Assembly: GCA_025929585.1 (NCBI GenBank)
Contig: JAICPY010000016.1
Location: forward strand, 1 to 57,773
Length of the DNA stretch: 57,773 nucleotides
Reading direction: 5' to 3'
Origin: Steroidobacter sp.
GTDB taxonomy: Bacteria; Pseudomonadota; Gammaproteobacteria; Steroidobacterales; Steroidobacteraceae
Notes under the pieces: generated by a model
Seen by the model: the letters and a program-made list of their open reading frames with translations, nothing else
What the model was told of the DNA's origin: nothing
The model's database searches: none
Part shown: piece by piece, positions 16,171-25,644 of the stretch
How positions within the stretch are numbered: position 1 is the stretch's first letter
Layout: every line of letters starts with the position of its first letter
Translations under genes and position numbers: made by a program

Positions 16171-18918
16171 ATGAGCACTCGAACGACGACGTTGATTGGC
16201 GCGGCGGTGGCGCTCGCTCTTCTTAACCAGGCACCTGCGTATTCGCAGAGTAATGCGAATGCCTCGAACGATGAAATCGATGAGATCGTCGTGACCGGCA
16301 TCCGCGCAAGCTTGCGCGAGTCTCTCGAAGTCAAACGCGAATCGCTGGCCGTTGTCGATGTGCTGACCTCCGAGGACGTGGGTAAATTCCCGGACAAGAA
16401 CGTGGCCGAAGCCTTGCAGCGCGTGAGCGGTGTGTCGATCTCCCGTGAGTTCGGCGAGGGCGAGCGCGTTTCGATTCGTGGCACGGCGCCGAATCTCAAT
16501 CGCACGCTGTTGAACGGTCATGCCATCGCGACTGCAGACTGGTTCGTTCTGGATCAGCTTTCCGCGACACGCAGCTTTAACTATCTAATGCTGCCGACCG
16601 AGGTGATCGGTTCCACTGAAGTCTACAAAGGCTCGCAAGCAGACATCGAGGAGGGCGGTATCGGCGGCACCGTGAACATTCGCACTCGCAATCCTCTGGA
16701 TCTGCCGACAAATACCTTCTCCGCATCGGCTCAAACTTCCTTCACCGAATTGGCGGATAAGACCGATCCTCAAGTCGGTGCGCTGTACAGTTGGAAGAAC
16801 GATGCCGACACGATCGGATTGCTCATCGCCGGCTTGTATCAGGAGCGAAATCTGCGGCGCGATGGCATCGAGTTCCTCGGCTACTCGGATCGCGAGATTG
16901 CCGATCAGGGCGGTGCAACCGTTGCGGTACCCGACTTAGTCGGTTCCGCACTCTTCGAGCAAGAGCGTGTGCGTACTGGAGCGAACTTCGGCCTGCAGTT
17001 TCGCCCGAGCGATGCGCTGGATATCAATCTGACCGGTCTGTATTCGAAGCTCGAAGCGGACAACTTCAACCACAACTATATGGCGTGGTTCAGCAACATG
17101 TTCGGCGCCAACGAGCAGCCCACGAACACCGCGGTGCGAAACGGCACTCTGGTGAGCGGCGCGTTCGCGCAGAGCGACGATAGTTTCGGCGTCGTGTATG
17201 ACGCGATTCTGCGCGATGCGGAAACCGAAACGCAGTCAGTGGATTTAGATGCCGTGTTCGATGTGAGTGAAGCGGTCACCTTGCACGGCAAGTTCGGTCA
17301 CACGAAGGCGGAAGGCAAGACCACTGCGCAGCCCTTCTGGGAAACGCAGGCGCGCACGGGTTTCACTTGGGATTTCAGCCGCGGCGTTCCGGAGATCGAC
17401 TTCGTCGATGTCGCAGATCCGACCGATGTGAATTCCTTGCCGCAGCTCGGATGGGCTTCGCACAACCAGTTCCTCAACGAGGATGAAGAGTTCTACGCTT
17501 ACGGGGATGCCGAGTTCAAAGTCGAAATGGGCGCGGTCAAGAGCTTCAAGTTCGGCTTGAAGTACACCGACCACGAGCGCGATGTAAACATCACCTACGG
17601 TCAGACGCGTGGCTTGTTGAGCGCAACCGGTTGCGGCGGCGCGCCGTGCAGCTTGGCCGATGCAGCAGGCGGCTTAACACCCGGCGATTTCTTGAGCGAC
17701 ATTGCACGGCCAGGAACAGTGCGCAACTTCCGGCTCGTCTCCGAGCAGGCGCTACGAGACATTTACGGCGCGCTCGACTTCATCACGTACGATCCGAACG
17801 ATCCGAACATCGTCGCGAACTGGCCTAACTTCCCGACGAATCACTTCGGTCCGCTCGAAAGCTTCGTCGTCAGCGAAGAAGCCATCGGTGGTTTCGCGAT
17901 GGCGAACTTCGAAGGTGAGGGGTTCCGCGGCAACTTAGGCGTGCGCATCGTCGAGACGAAGCAAACTTCAGACGGTTGGGCGGTCGGCGTACCCGCCGGC
18001 ACACCTGGTGCCGTCAACAATCCGTTTGGTCTGATTGCGCCGCTGACGGTCGAGAACGATTACACCGATGTTTTGCCGAGCGTGAACATTGCTTTCGATC
18101 TGACGGATGATCTGTTGCTGCGGTTCGGTGCATCGCGCGTGATGGCGCGGCCGGAGTACAACCGTATCGCTCCAACGATCACTTCCTTCACACCGCTCTT
18201 GTTCACGGGCGCTGGCGGCAATCCCACGCTCGATCCATACCGCGCCGACCAATTCGACCTCAGCGCCGAATGGTATTTCGCGCCGGAGTCGCTGTTCGCA
18301 GCGGCGCTCTTCTATAAGGACATGCAGTCCTATGTCGTGAACGGCACGGGGCCTGAGCGTTTGCCGACGGAAATCGTCGATCCGAACGATTCACGTTTGT
18401 CGGATCCCGACGCGGATTGCCAATCTATCGGGACTGCGCTGTATAGCTGCCTTTATCAGATCGATCGGCCGGTGAACGGCGCGGGCGGTGAGATCCAAGG
18501 TGTCGAGCTCAGCTATCAGCAGCCGCTCTGGAATGGATTTGGCGCCATCGTGAACTACACCTACTCGGACGCCGATTCAGCTGCGGGCGATCCGATTCCC
18601 GGCAACTCGAGGGATACGGCGAACGTCACCGGCTACTACGAGAATTCGCGCTTCGGAGTGCGTCTGTCGTACAACTATCGATCGTCCTACTTCGTCGACA
18701 ATGACCGCGGTCGCGAGCTGTATTCCGATGATACCGACAGTCTCGATTTGTCCATCAACGTCAATCTGACGGACTACCTCGCCCTGACGTTCGATGGCGT
18801 CAACCTCTTGGATGAGGAGCTCTTCTACTACTACGACGGCGATAAGAGCCGGCCGGCGCGCTATTACGACAACGGCCCGATCTATTACGCTGGCCTACGA
18901 ATTAACTTTGGGCGCTAA
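16171..18918 (+). CDS. TonB-dependent receptor of the GlcNAc/chitin locus
   Basis: This 915-residue outer-membrane receptor has a signal peptide (residues 1-26), a TonB-box-like EIDEIVVTGI, a plug domain with VGKFPDKNVAEALQRVSGV and YKGSQADIEEGGIGGTVN, and a 22-stranded barrel ending in GLRINFGR. It belongs to the large Xanthomonas/Caulobacter class of carbohydrate receptors. Its position between the nag operon and the hexosaminidase implies transport of chitin oligosaccharides (inference from context). A strong terminator follows it. Confidence 0.92.
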   Translation: MSTRTTTLIGAAVALALLNQAPAYSQSNANASNDEIDEIVVTGIRASLRESLEVKRESLAVVDVLTSEDVGKFPDKNVAEALQRVSGVSISREFGEGERVSIRGTAPNLNRTLLNGHAIATADWFVLDQLSATRSFNYLMLPTEVIGSTEVYKGSQADIEEGGIGGTVNIRTRNPLDLPTNTFSASAQTSFTELADKTDPQVGALYSWKNDADTIGLLIAGLYQERNLRRDGIEFLGYSDREIADQGGATVAVPDLVGSALFEQERVRTGANFGLQFRPSDALDINLTGLYSKLEADNFNHNYMAWFSNMFGANEQPTNTAVRNGTLVSGAFAQSDDSFGVVYDAILRDAETETQSVDLDAVFDVSEAVTLHGKFGHTKAEGKTTAQPFWETQARTGFTWDFSRGVPEIDFVDVADPTDVNSLPQLGWASHNQFLNEDEEFYAYGDAEFKVEMGAVKSFKFGLKYTDHERDVNITYGQTRGLLSATGCGGAPCSLADAAGGLTPGDFLSDIARPGTVRNFRLVSEQALRDIYGALDFITYDPNDPNIVANWPNFPTNHFGPLESFVVSEEAIGGFAMANFEGEGFRGNLGVRIVETKQTSDGWAVGVPAGTPGAVNNPFGLIAPLTVENDYTDVLPSVNIAFDLTDDLLLRFGASRVMARPEYNRIAPTITSFTPLLFTGAGGNPTLDPYRADQFDLSAEWYFAPESLFAAALFYKDMQSYVVNGTGPERLPTEIVDPNDSRLSDPDADCQSIGTALYSCLYQIDRPVNGAGGEIQGVELSYQQPLWNGFGAIVNYTYSDADSAAGDPIPGNSRDTANVTGYYENSRFGVRLSYNYRSSYFVDNDRGRELYSDDTDSLDLSINVNLTDYLALTFDGVNLLDEELFYYYDGDKSRPARYYDNGPIYYAGLRINFGR

Positions 18919-18932
18919 GTGCGAGTAGATTT

Positions 18933-18970
18933 AGCAGTGCCGGACGCAAGGCCGGCACTGCTATTTTTTT
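18933..18970 (+). terminator. Strong intrinsic terminator after the TonB receptor
   Basis: An 11-bp perfect stem (AGCAGTGCCGG with its complement), an 8-base loop and a run of seven T follow the receptor stop by 14 bp. It separates the highly expressed receptor from the downstream enzymes. Confidence 0.9.
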
Positions 18971-19042
18971 AGGGCTGGGCTTCCTAGCGCTGTGCCGTTT
19001 CATCATTTCTGCGTAGCGGGAAGCCATCCGAACGAAGATGGG

Positions 19043-19060
19043 TCCTCGCCTACGCGGGGA
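19043..19060. repeat. REP-like small hairpin
   Basis: TCCTCGC and GCGGGGA pair around a CTAC loop, within a GC-rich context resembling the extragenic palindromes common in soil proteobacteria. A single copy was noticed, so a family could not be confirmed here. Confidence 0.35.
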
Positions 19061-19118
19061 TTCCAGTAATCGGGGCCCTGCATTTTGGTGGCGACTCTTT
19101 CCTCGGTATAACACTTAG

Positions 19119-21251
19119 ATGTTAGCAACCCGCATGGCCAAATCCGCCGCAAGCATTGTCCTCATCGGGCTACTCGTGGGCTGTGCCGAACGCGTCGAAA
19201 ACGACCAGGCATCCGCAGCTCCTGAAGCGACGAGTGTTCCCATCGTGCCCGCGCCGCGCGAAGTGGCGCGCGGAGCCGGCACTCTTGGAATCTCTAAGAA
19301 CGTCGCCTTGACCTACTCGGATGTTGAGGCGAGGAAAACCGCCGAGTATTTCGCCGCGCTCCTGAAGCGCACGACGGGCATTGCGCCTACGATTGCATCT
19401 GAAGGCACCTCGCAGACCGCCAGCGTTCGGTTCACGCTCGATCGCGACAACGCCACACCTGAAGGCGCTTATACACTTGCGATCACGCACAGCGGAGTCA
19501 GCGTCAGCGCAAGTACGCCCGCCGGATTGTTCTACGGCGCCGTCACGCTGTGGCAGTTGTTTACCGCCAGCGTGCAGAGCGCGGAGATAGTGGAGTTGCC
19601 GCTCCTCACGATCGACGACGAACCGCGCTTCGAATGGCGCGGACTCATGATCGATTCTGCTCGACACTTTCAAACCATCGATGAGCTGAAGCAGATCGTC
19701 GACGCCATGGCTTTGCACAAGATGAATGTGCTGCACTGGCATCTAACAGACGATCAATCGTGGCGATTGGAGATCAAGAAATATCCGAAGCTTACCTCTG
19801 TTGGTGCGTGGCGAGTTCCGGCTGGAGCCGCGCCAGCTGCTGACATCGATCCCGCGACTGGTAAGCCGCGGTTGTATGGCGGGTTCTACACGCAGGAGCA
19901 AGCTCGCGAGCTCGTCGCGTACGCCGCCGAGCGACACATTACAGTGGTGCCCGAGATCGAAATGCCTGGCCACGCGAGCGCGGCGATCGCAGCCTACCCC
20001 GAGCTCGCGGTGTTTCCTGAGACGAACGCTCGAGTGCCGGCGGACTGGGGCATCTACGAGAATCTGTTCAATGTCGAGGAGTCGACGTTTGCTTTTCTCG
20101 AAGACGTGCTGACCGAAGCGATGTCGGTGTTCCCCGGCGAGTACATCCACGTCGGCGGCGATGAAGCGGTGAAGAAGCAGTGGGAAAGCTCGCCGCGTGT
20201 GAAGGCGCGGATGAAGGAGTTCGGCGTGAAGAACACGCACGAGCTGCAGAGCTATTTCATTCAGCGAATGGAGAAGTTTCTCAATCGCCACGATCGGCGT
20301 TTGATCGGCTGGGATGAGATTCTCGAAGGGGGACTCGCGCCGAATGCGACCGTGATGTCGTGGCGTGGAATCGAAGGTGCAGTCGCCGCGGCGACTGCTG
20401 GCCATGACACAGTACTGTCGCCTTGGCCAATTCTGTACTTCGACAACCGACCGCTCGATACCGCGAATCCGCCGGGTCGTGGTCGTGTCATCTCGGTTGA
20501 AGACGTGTATCGGTTCGACCCCATGCCTGCCGCTTTGACCGAGGACCAACGCAAGCACGTCTTAGGCGTACAGGCGAATGTTTGGACCGAGCACATCCGA
20601 ACGGCGGAACGCTTGCAGTACATGGTGTTGCCGCGGTTGGCCGCGCTCGCGGAAATAGCTTGGTCCTCACCAGAGCGAATTGACTGGGAGAGCTTCTCGG
20701 CTCGCTTGCCCGAGCAGTACATGCGTTATGAGCAGCTCGGCTTACGCTACGCTAACCCCAAGCTCGTAGTGCCGGCGAGGGGCGCTTATCGCAGCAGTCA
20801 CCAGCTCGCGCTCTGCAGCGATAAACTGCCGTTGGCGCTCGAGGATGATGCGCCGGTGCAAGGCGAACGCGCGGTGTTCTTCGTGGACATCATGCAGCCT
20901 TGCTGGATCTACAAAGATGCGACCATCGGCGCCTCCACATCACTGCGTGCAAGCGTGGGACAAGTGCCTTTCAATTTTCAGATCGGGGATTCGCGCAAGG
21001 AAATCCCGCTGCGACGTCCGGCAACACCAGCCGGCGAGCTCGAAGTGCGTCTCGACAGTTGTGAAGGGCAGCCGATCGCAGTGATTCCGTTGGCCTCGGC
21101 GGTGGACAATCAGGCGGTCACGCAATTGCCTGCAGCAGCGCTCGGCAATCACTCTGGCACGCATGATCTTTGCTTCGCCTTCACGCAGCACGATTTGGAT
21201 CCGACCTGGGTCATTGAGAGTGTCGAGCTGATCGATGCAGGCGCAGAGTAA
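19119..21251 (+). CDS. GH20 beta-N-acetylhexosaminidase, lipoprotein
   Basis: This 710-residue enzyme removes terminal GlcNAc from chitin oligosaccharides. A lipoprotein signal ends in GLLVGC, so it is membrane-anchored and probably periplasmic. The N-terminal GH20b domain precedes the barrel, which carries HWHLTDDQSWRLE and the catalytic pair Asp348-Glu349 in HVGGDEA. The C-terminal 130 residues form a beta-rich accessory domain. A second ATG at 19134 is an alternative start and would still leave an intact lipobox. It is 9 bp from the PTS gene and should be co-transcribed with it. Confidence 0.93.
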   Translation: MLATRMAKSAASIVLIGLLVGCAERVENDQASAAPEATSVPIVPAPREVARGAGTLGISKNVALTYSDVEARKTAEYFAALLKRTTGIAPTIASEGTSQTASVRFTLDRDNATPEGAYTLAITHSGVSVSASTPAGLFYGAVTLWQLFTASVQSAEIVELPLLTIDDEPRFEWRGLMIDSARHFQTIDELKQIVDAMALHKMNVLHWHLTDDQSWRLEIKKYPKLTSVGAWRVPAGAAPAADIDPATGKPRLYGGFYTQEQARELVAYAAERHITVVPEIEMPGHASAAIAAYPELAVFPETNARVPADWGIYENLFNVEESTFAFLEDVLTEAMSVFPGEYIHVGGDEAVKKQWESSPRVKARMKEFGVKNTHELQSYFIQRMEKFLNRHDRRLIGWDEILEGGLAPNATVMSWRGIEGAVAAATAGHDTVLSPWPILYFDNRPLDTANPPGRGRVISVEDVYRFDPMPAALTEDQRKHVLGVQANVWTEHIRTAERLQYMVLPRLAALAEIAWSSPERIDWESFSARLPEQYMRYEQLGLRYANPKLVVPARGAYRSSHQLALCSDKLPLALEDDAPVQGERAVFFVDIMQPCWIYKDATIGASTSLRASVGQVPFNFQIGDSRKEIPLRRPATPAGELEVRLDSCEGQPIAVIPLASAVDNQAVTQLPAAALGNHSGTHDLCFAFTQHDLDPTWVIESVELIDAGAE

Positions 21252-21260
21252 CGACCACGC

Positions 21261-23831
21261 ATGGCAAATTTGAAGCTCCTCGCTCCCCTCGAAGGCTGGT
21301 GCGCGCCGCTGGATGAAGTTCCCGATCCGGTATTTGCAGGACGAATGGTGGGTGAAGGGCTCGCTATCGACCCAACCGGGAACACACTGCACGCGCCATG
21401 CACGGGGGAGGTGCTCTCGATCGCAGCCGGAAAACACGCGATCGCGCTTCGTTCAGAAGAGGGCATTGACGTACTCATGCACGTTGGCATCGATACGGTT
21501 GGCTTGGCTGGCGAGGGATTCGAGCCTTTGACGACCGTGGGTGCGCATGTCTGCGCGGGCGATCCGCTGCTGCGCTTCGATCTGAACGTGCTTGCAGAGC
21601 GAGCAAAGAGTCTGATCACGCCGATCATCGTTACCAACGGCGATCAATTCGAAATCGAACAGTCCATTTCGAACCGCCTCATCAAGGTAGGCGATGACTT
21701 GCTGACGGTTCGATCGAAACCCAAGCAAGATGGCATTCAACGCAAGCCTTCTGAAGATCAAAGACCTTCTAAAGGTCAAAGAATAGAGAGGCTCAGTATC
21801 GCCCATGAACATGGTCTGCACGCTCGGCCCGCTGCATTGATTGCCAACCGCGCCAAGCATCTAGCAGCGGAGATCTGGATCGAGGCGCACGGACGATCGG
21901 CGAATGCGAGCAGCGCGGTTGCAATCATGGCGCTCGGCGTGCGTTGTGGCGATGAGATCACATTGATTGCCAGTGGCCCGGACGCTGCTGAAGCGTTGCA
22001 GGCGGTGAAAGAAACCATTCTCGCGATGCCGGTGCTTGCCGAACGCGCCAAGTCACCAGAGGTCTCGTCGGTTTCTGAGGCGTCTCGAGGCTCGGATCTC
22101 TCGCGCAGTTCGTCGCGAGTTCGCGAGCCGCATGACGGAAAACTGCGCGGCGTCATTGCTAGTCGTGGCTTCGCCGTCGGACGTGCAGTGAAGCTGCATC
22201 AGGTCGAGATTGCCGTGAACGAGCTTGGCAGCAGTATCGCGCACGAAAGCGCGGCATTGGATCGCGCACGCTCAGCCGTGCGCACGCGCTTGGAGGATTT
22301 GTCTGCGACTGCATCCGGCATTGCCTCCGACGTGATTGCCGCGCATCTCGAGTTTCTCGATGACAGCGAGCTCGTTGTACCTGCCAAGCGCGCAATTGCA
22401 CAAGGCAAGAGTGCGGCGTTTGCATGGCGGAAAGCTGTTCGAGACGTTGCTGAGAAGCTGCGGGCACTGAACGATGCTCGCATGACCGAACGTATCAGCG
22501 ATCTACTCGATTTAGAGACTCAAGTGTTGCAGGTGCTCAGCGGCGCGTCTGCTGCTCAGTGCGAATTACCGGAACGCGCAGTCGTGATCGCTGAAGATTT
22601 AAAGCCGTCGCAGTTAGTCTCGCTCGATGCGGAACGATTGAGTGCGATCTGTTTGGCCGCGGGCGGTCCTACATCCCACGTCGCATTGCTTGCTGCCTCG
22701 ATGGGAGTGCCTGCTTTGGTGGCGCTGGGCGATCACGTTTTGACTGTAAAGGAGGATGCGTGGCTGATCGTCGATGCAGAGCAAGGCACGCTGGATCTCG
22801 CGCCAGACGAGCAGACCATCGCGGCAGCCGAGGAGCTGCTCCAGCAGCGCGAACAGCGTAAGAACTCCGAGCGCGCAGCTGCACAGCAAGATTGCTTCAC
22901 TGCCGACGGCACGCGTATCGAGGTATTCGCTAATCTTGCCTCGCTTGCAGAGGCGAAGCTCGCTGCAACCAATGGAGCAGAAGGCTGTGGCCTGCTTCGA
23001 ACCGAATTTCTGTTTCTGGAGCGCGCATCGCCACCGGATGAACCGGAGCAGCTTCGCCAGTATCAAGATATCGCAATGGCTTTGAAAGGCCGTCCGCTCA
23101 TCATCCGTACATTGGATGTCGGCGGCGATAAGCCGATACCTTACTTACCGTTACCGGCTGAAGAGAATCCTGCTTTAGGACTGCGCGGCGTGCGCACGAG
23201 TCTGTGGCGTCCAGACCTGCTGCGTGTGCAGCTCAAGGCGATTCTGCGCGTTGAGCCCGCCGGGCAATGTCGCATTCTTCTGCCCATGGTCACCGATCCG
23301 GGTGAGATCCAGGCAGTGCGTCGCATGCTGGATGAGGTACGGCGCGAGCTGCGATACGAGGGATATATCGAGCTCGGCGCCATGATCGAGACACCGGCCT
23401 CGGCGTTGATCGCGAATCGCTTACTGCGCGATGTGGATTTCTTGTCGATCGGCACGAACGATCTCACGCAGTACACGCTTGCGATGGACCGTGGCCACAG
23501 CGAGCTCGCGCATCGCATCGATGGACTGCATCCGGCAGTGCTCTCTTTGATCTCGATTGCAGCCACGGCAGCACACCAGCAGAACAAGGTCGTTGCAGTC
23601 TGCGGTGGTCTTGCATCAGAGCCCGCCGCCGTACCGGTATTGATCGGCCTGGGGATTCAAGAGCTGTCGATCGTCCCGACGCTGATTCCTCGGATCAAGG
23701 CGAACATTCGCACATTGACGATCGAGTCCTGCCAGCGGCTTGCCCAGCGTGCTCTCGAGCAAGAAACGGCTGAACAAGTGCGGGCGCTGGTCAATGAGTT
23801 TGCCGAAGAGCAATCGAGGGTTACCTCATGA
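21261..23831 (+). CDS. PTS EIIA-HPr-EI fusion protein
   Basis: This 856-residue protein carries the soluble phosphotransferase chain in one polypeptide. Residues 1-150 are a glucose-type EIIA with phospho-acceptor His74 in VLMHVGIDTV and supporting His59. Residues about 172-260 are HPr with His187 in GLHARPAA. Residues about 295-856 are enzyme I with His473 in GGPTSHVALLA, PEP-binding RTEFLFLER and the C-terminal Cys of VAVCGGLASE. Phosphate passes from PEP through EI, HPr and EIIA to the EIIB domain of NagE, encoded next with a 4-bp overlap. The locus thus carries its own complete PTS. Confidence 0.95.
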   Translation: MANLKLLAPLEGWCAPLDEVPDPVFAGRMVGEGLAIDPTGNTLHAPCTGEVLSIAAGKHAIALRSEEGIDVLMHVGIDTVGLAGEGFEPLTTVGAHVCAGDPLLRFDLNVLAERAKSLITPIIVTNGDQFEIEQSISNRLIKVGDDLLTVRSKPKQDGIQRKPSEDQRPSKGQRIERLSIAHEHGLHARPAALIANRAKHLAAEIWIEAHGRSANASSAVAIMALGVRCGDEITLIASGPDAAEALQAVKETILAMPVLAERAKSPEVSSVSEASRGSDLSRSSSRVREPHDGKLRGVIASRGFAVGRAVKLHQVEIAVNELGSSIAHESAALDRARSAVRTRLEDLSATASGIASDVIAAHLEFLDDSELVVPAKRAIAQGKSAAFAWRKAVRDVAEKLRALNDARMTERISDLLDLETQVLQVLSGASAAQCELPERAVVIAEDLKPSQLVSLDAERLSAICLAAGGPTSHVALLAASMGVPALVALGDHVLTVKEDAWLIVDAEQGTLDLAPDEQTIAAAEELLQQREQRKNSERAAAQQDCFTADGTRIEVFANLASLAEAKLAATNGAEGCGLLRTEFLFLERASPPDEPEQLRQYQDIAMALKGRPLIIRTLDVGGDKPIPYLPLPAEENPALGLRGVRTSLWRPDLLRVQLKAILRVEPAGQCRILLPMVTDPGEIQAVRRMLDEVRRELRYEGYIELGAMIETPASALIANRLLRDVDFLSIGTNDLTQYTLAMDRGHSELAHRIDGLHPAVLSLISIAATAAHQQNKVVAVCGGLASEPAAVPVLIGLGIQELSIVPTLIPRIKANIRTLTIESCQRLAQRALEQETAEQVRALVNEFAEEQSRVTS

Positions 23832-25573
23832 AGAAGATCATCGCAAGTTTGCAGCCGATCGGCCGTGCTTTGATGCTGCCGATTGCGGTTCTGCCGGTCG
23901 CGGCCCTGCTGCTGCGAGTAGGGCAACCGGACTTGCTCGATATCGCTGCAATCGCTGCGGCAGGCGATGCAATCTTCTCGAATCTAGGACTGCTGTTCGC
24001 GATCGGTGTCGCCGTCGGTTTGGCCCGTGAGAATCATGGTGCTGCCGGGCTTGCGAGTGTCGTCGGATATCTGGTCGCAACCAAGGGCGCTGAGGTATTG
24101 ATCGGGGTTCCGCCGGAAGTAACGGCAAATGTCGCCGAGGGACTCAAGGAGCTTGCCGCCGCCGCATTTCGCGAGAAGGAGCTGGCGAAGCTCAGCGTGC
24201 CTGCGGGTTTGTTATCAGGCTTGATCGCTGGGGTGCTCTACAACCGCTTCAGCGACATTCGTTTGCCTAGCTATCTGGCGTTCTTCGGCGGTCGCCGATT
24301 CGTGCCCATCGCGAGCGGCTGCGCGGGCATCGTTCTCGCGCTGTGCTTCGGTTTTGGATGGCCGGTTCTCGAGCGTGGGATGGACGTCGGCAGCCAGACT
24401 GTTCTGGAGTCTGAATCCTTAGGACTCTTTGCTTATGGCGTGCTCAATCGCGTACTCATCGTCACCGGCCTTCATCACATCCTCAACAACATCGCCTGGT
24501 TCCTGCTCGGTGACTACAACGGTGTCACCGGCGATCTAAAGCGTTTCTTCGCAGGCGATCCAAGCGCCGGGGCCTTCATGTCCGGATTCTTTCCGATGAT
24601 GATGTTCGGGCTGCCCGCCGCGTGTCTTGCGATGTATCACACCGCTCAGCCGGAGAAGCGCAAAGCCGTCGGCGGAATGCTGTTCTCGATGGCGTTGACC
24701 TCGTTCTTGACCGGCGTCACGGAGCCGATCGAGTTCTCGTTCATGTTTCTTGCGCCGATGCTGTATGCGATTCATGCCGTTCTGACGGGCATTGCAATGG
24801 TAGGCATGCAAGCGCTCGGCGTGCATTTGGGTTTTGGTTTTTCGGCCGGGCTGTTCGACTACATATTGAATTACTCGCAGGCCACCCGTCCGTTGATGCT
24901 GATCCCCGTAGGACTGGGTTACTTCGCGCTGTACTACGGCTTGTTCCGTTACTTCATCCTTCGTTTCGACTTGAGGACCCTAGGCCGAGAGATCGAGGAG
25001 GGTGCGCCCGTGCCCGAGACCGCTGGCTCCGTTCCGGCCTTGAATTGGATCGGAGCGCTCGGCGGTGCTGAGAATCTGCGCGCGGTCGAGGCCTGCACGA
25101 CCCGACTGCGACTGGTTGTGTTAGATCCGGCACGACTCGACGAGAGAAGGCTGAAGTCACTCGGCGCACGAGGAGTTCTGAATATTGGAGAAGGCGGGAT
25201 CCAAGTCGTCGTCGGACCGATCGCGGATCAACTCGCATCCGACATTCGTGCGCAGATGCGAACGCCCACTACGAACGTTCAATCCCATGGGTCAATGGAC
25301 CATCAGGCATCGAAGTCACAGCCTGCGAACGTCTCTACAGAGTCGATCGCCGCGGTCCGTCGCGCGCTCGGCGGCAAGCAGAACATTCGAGAGATTCGTG
25401 AGCTGGGAAGCCGGCTTTGCGTGAAGGTCACGGATCCAGCGAGTGTCGATGAAGACGCGCTTGGAGCAACGGTTCGGGCCGTGGCGAGACCTTCAGCAGC
25501 AGACGTCCATCTCATCGTCGGCCCGGACGCGAACGGCTGGTCCGCAGCGTTTGCGGCTTATTCGAGCAGTTGA
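23828..25573 (+). CDS. nagE: PTS N-acetylglucosamine EIICB permease
   Basis: This 581-residue membrane protein imports GlcNAc across the inner membrane and phosphorylates it. EIIC spans residues about 1-375, with conserved segments TGLHHILNNIAW and GVTEPIEFSFMF. The first EIIB domain has phospho-acceptor Cys423 in EACTTRLRL. A second EIIB-like domain follows a linker (about residues 500-575); there the Cys position reads GSRLCVKV, so no Cys stands at the expected site. The protein lacks EIIA, which is supplied by the upstream fusion. The stop codon lies inside a heptamer-repeat hairpin. Confidence 0.93.
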   Translation: MKKIIASLQPIGRALMLPIAVLPVAALLLRVGQPDLLDIAAIAAAGDAIFSNLGLLFAIGVAVGLARENHGAAGLASVVGYLVATKGAEVLIGVPPEVTANVAEGLKELAAAAFREKELAKLSVPAGLLSGLIAGVLYNRFSDIRLPSYLAFFGGRRFVPIASGCAGIVLALCFGFGWPVLERGMDVGSQTVLESESLGLFAYGVLNRVLIVTGLHHILNNIAWFLLGDYNGVTGDLKRFFAGDPSAGAFMSGFFPMMMFGLPAACLAMYHTAQPEKRKAVGGMLFSMALTSFLTGVTEPIEFSFMFLAPMLYAIHAVLTGIAMVGMQALGVHLGFGFSAGLFDYILNYSQATRPLMLIPVGLGYFALYYGLFRYFILRFDLRTLGREIEEGAPVPETAGSVPALNWIGALGGAENLRAVEACTTRLRLVVLDPARLDERRLKSLGARGVLNIGEGGIQVVVGPIADQLASDIRAQMRTPTTNVQSHGSMDHQASKSQPANVSTESIAAVRRALGGKQNIREIRELGSRLCVKVTDPASVDEDALGATVRAVARPSAADVHLIVGPDANGWSAAFAAYSSS

Positions 25574-25644
25574 CGGTTGACTGTTGACGGCCAGAAGTGG
25601 GCGTCATCTCTGACCGTCAACCGTCAACCGTCAACTGTCAACCG
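25569..25644. repeat. Heptamer-arm hairpin repeat, copy A
   Basis: The left arm is made of GTTGACG-type heptamers (25569-25590) and the right arm of GTCAACC heptamers (25612-25644), around a loop with GGGCGTC. It contains both the nagE stop codon (25571-25573) and the stop of the convergent nucleosidase gene (25638-25640), and may serve as a bidirectional terminator. Confidence 0.8.

Noticed and set aside
19743-20558. Minus-strand reading frame of 271 codons
   Set aside because: It lies opposite the GH20 catalytic domain and has the Arg/His-rich composition of a shadow frame.
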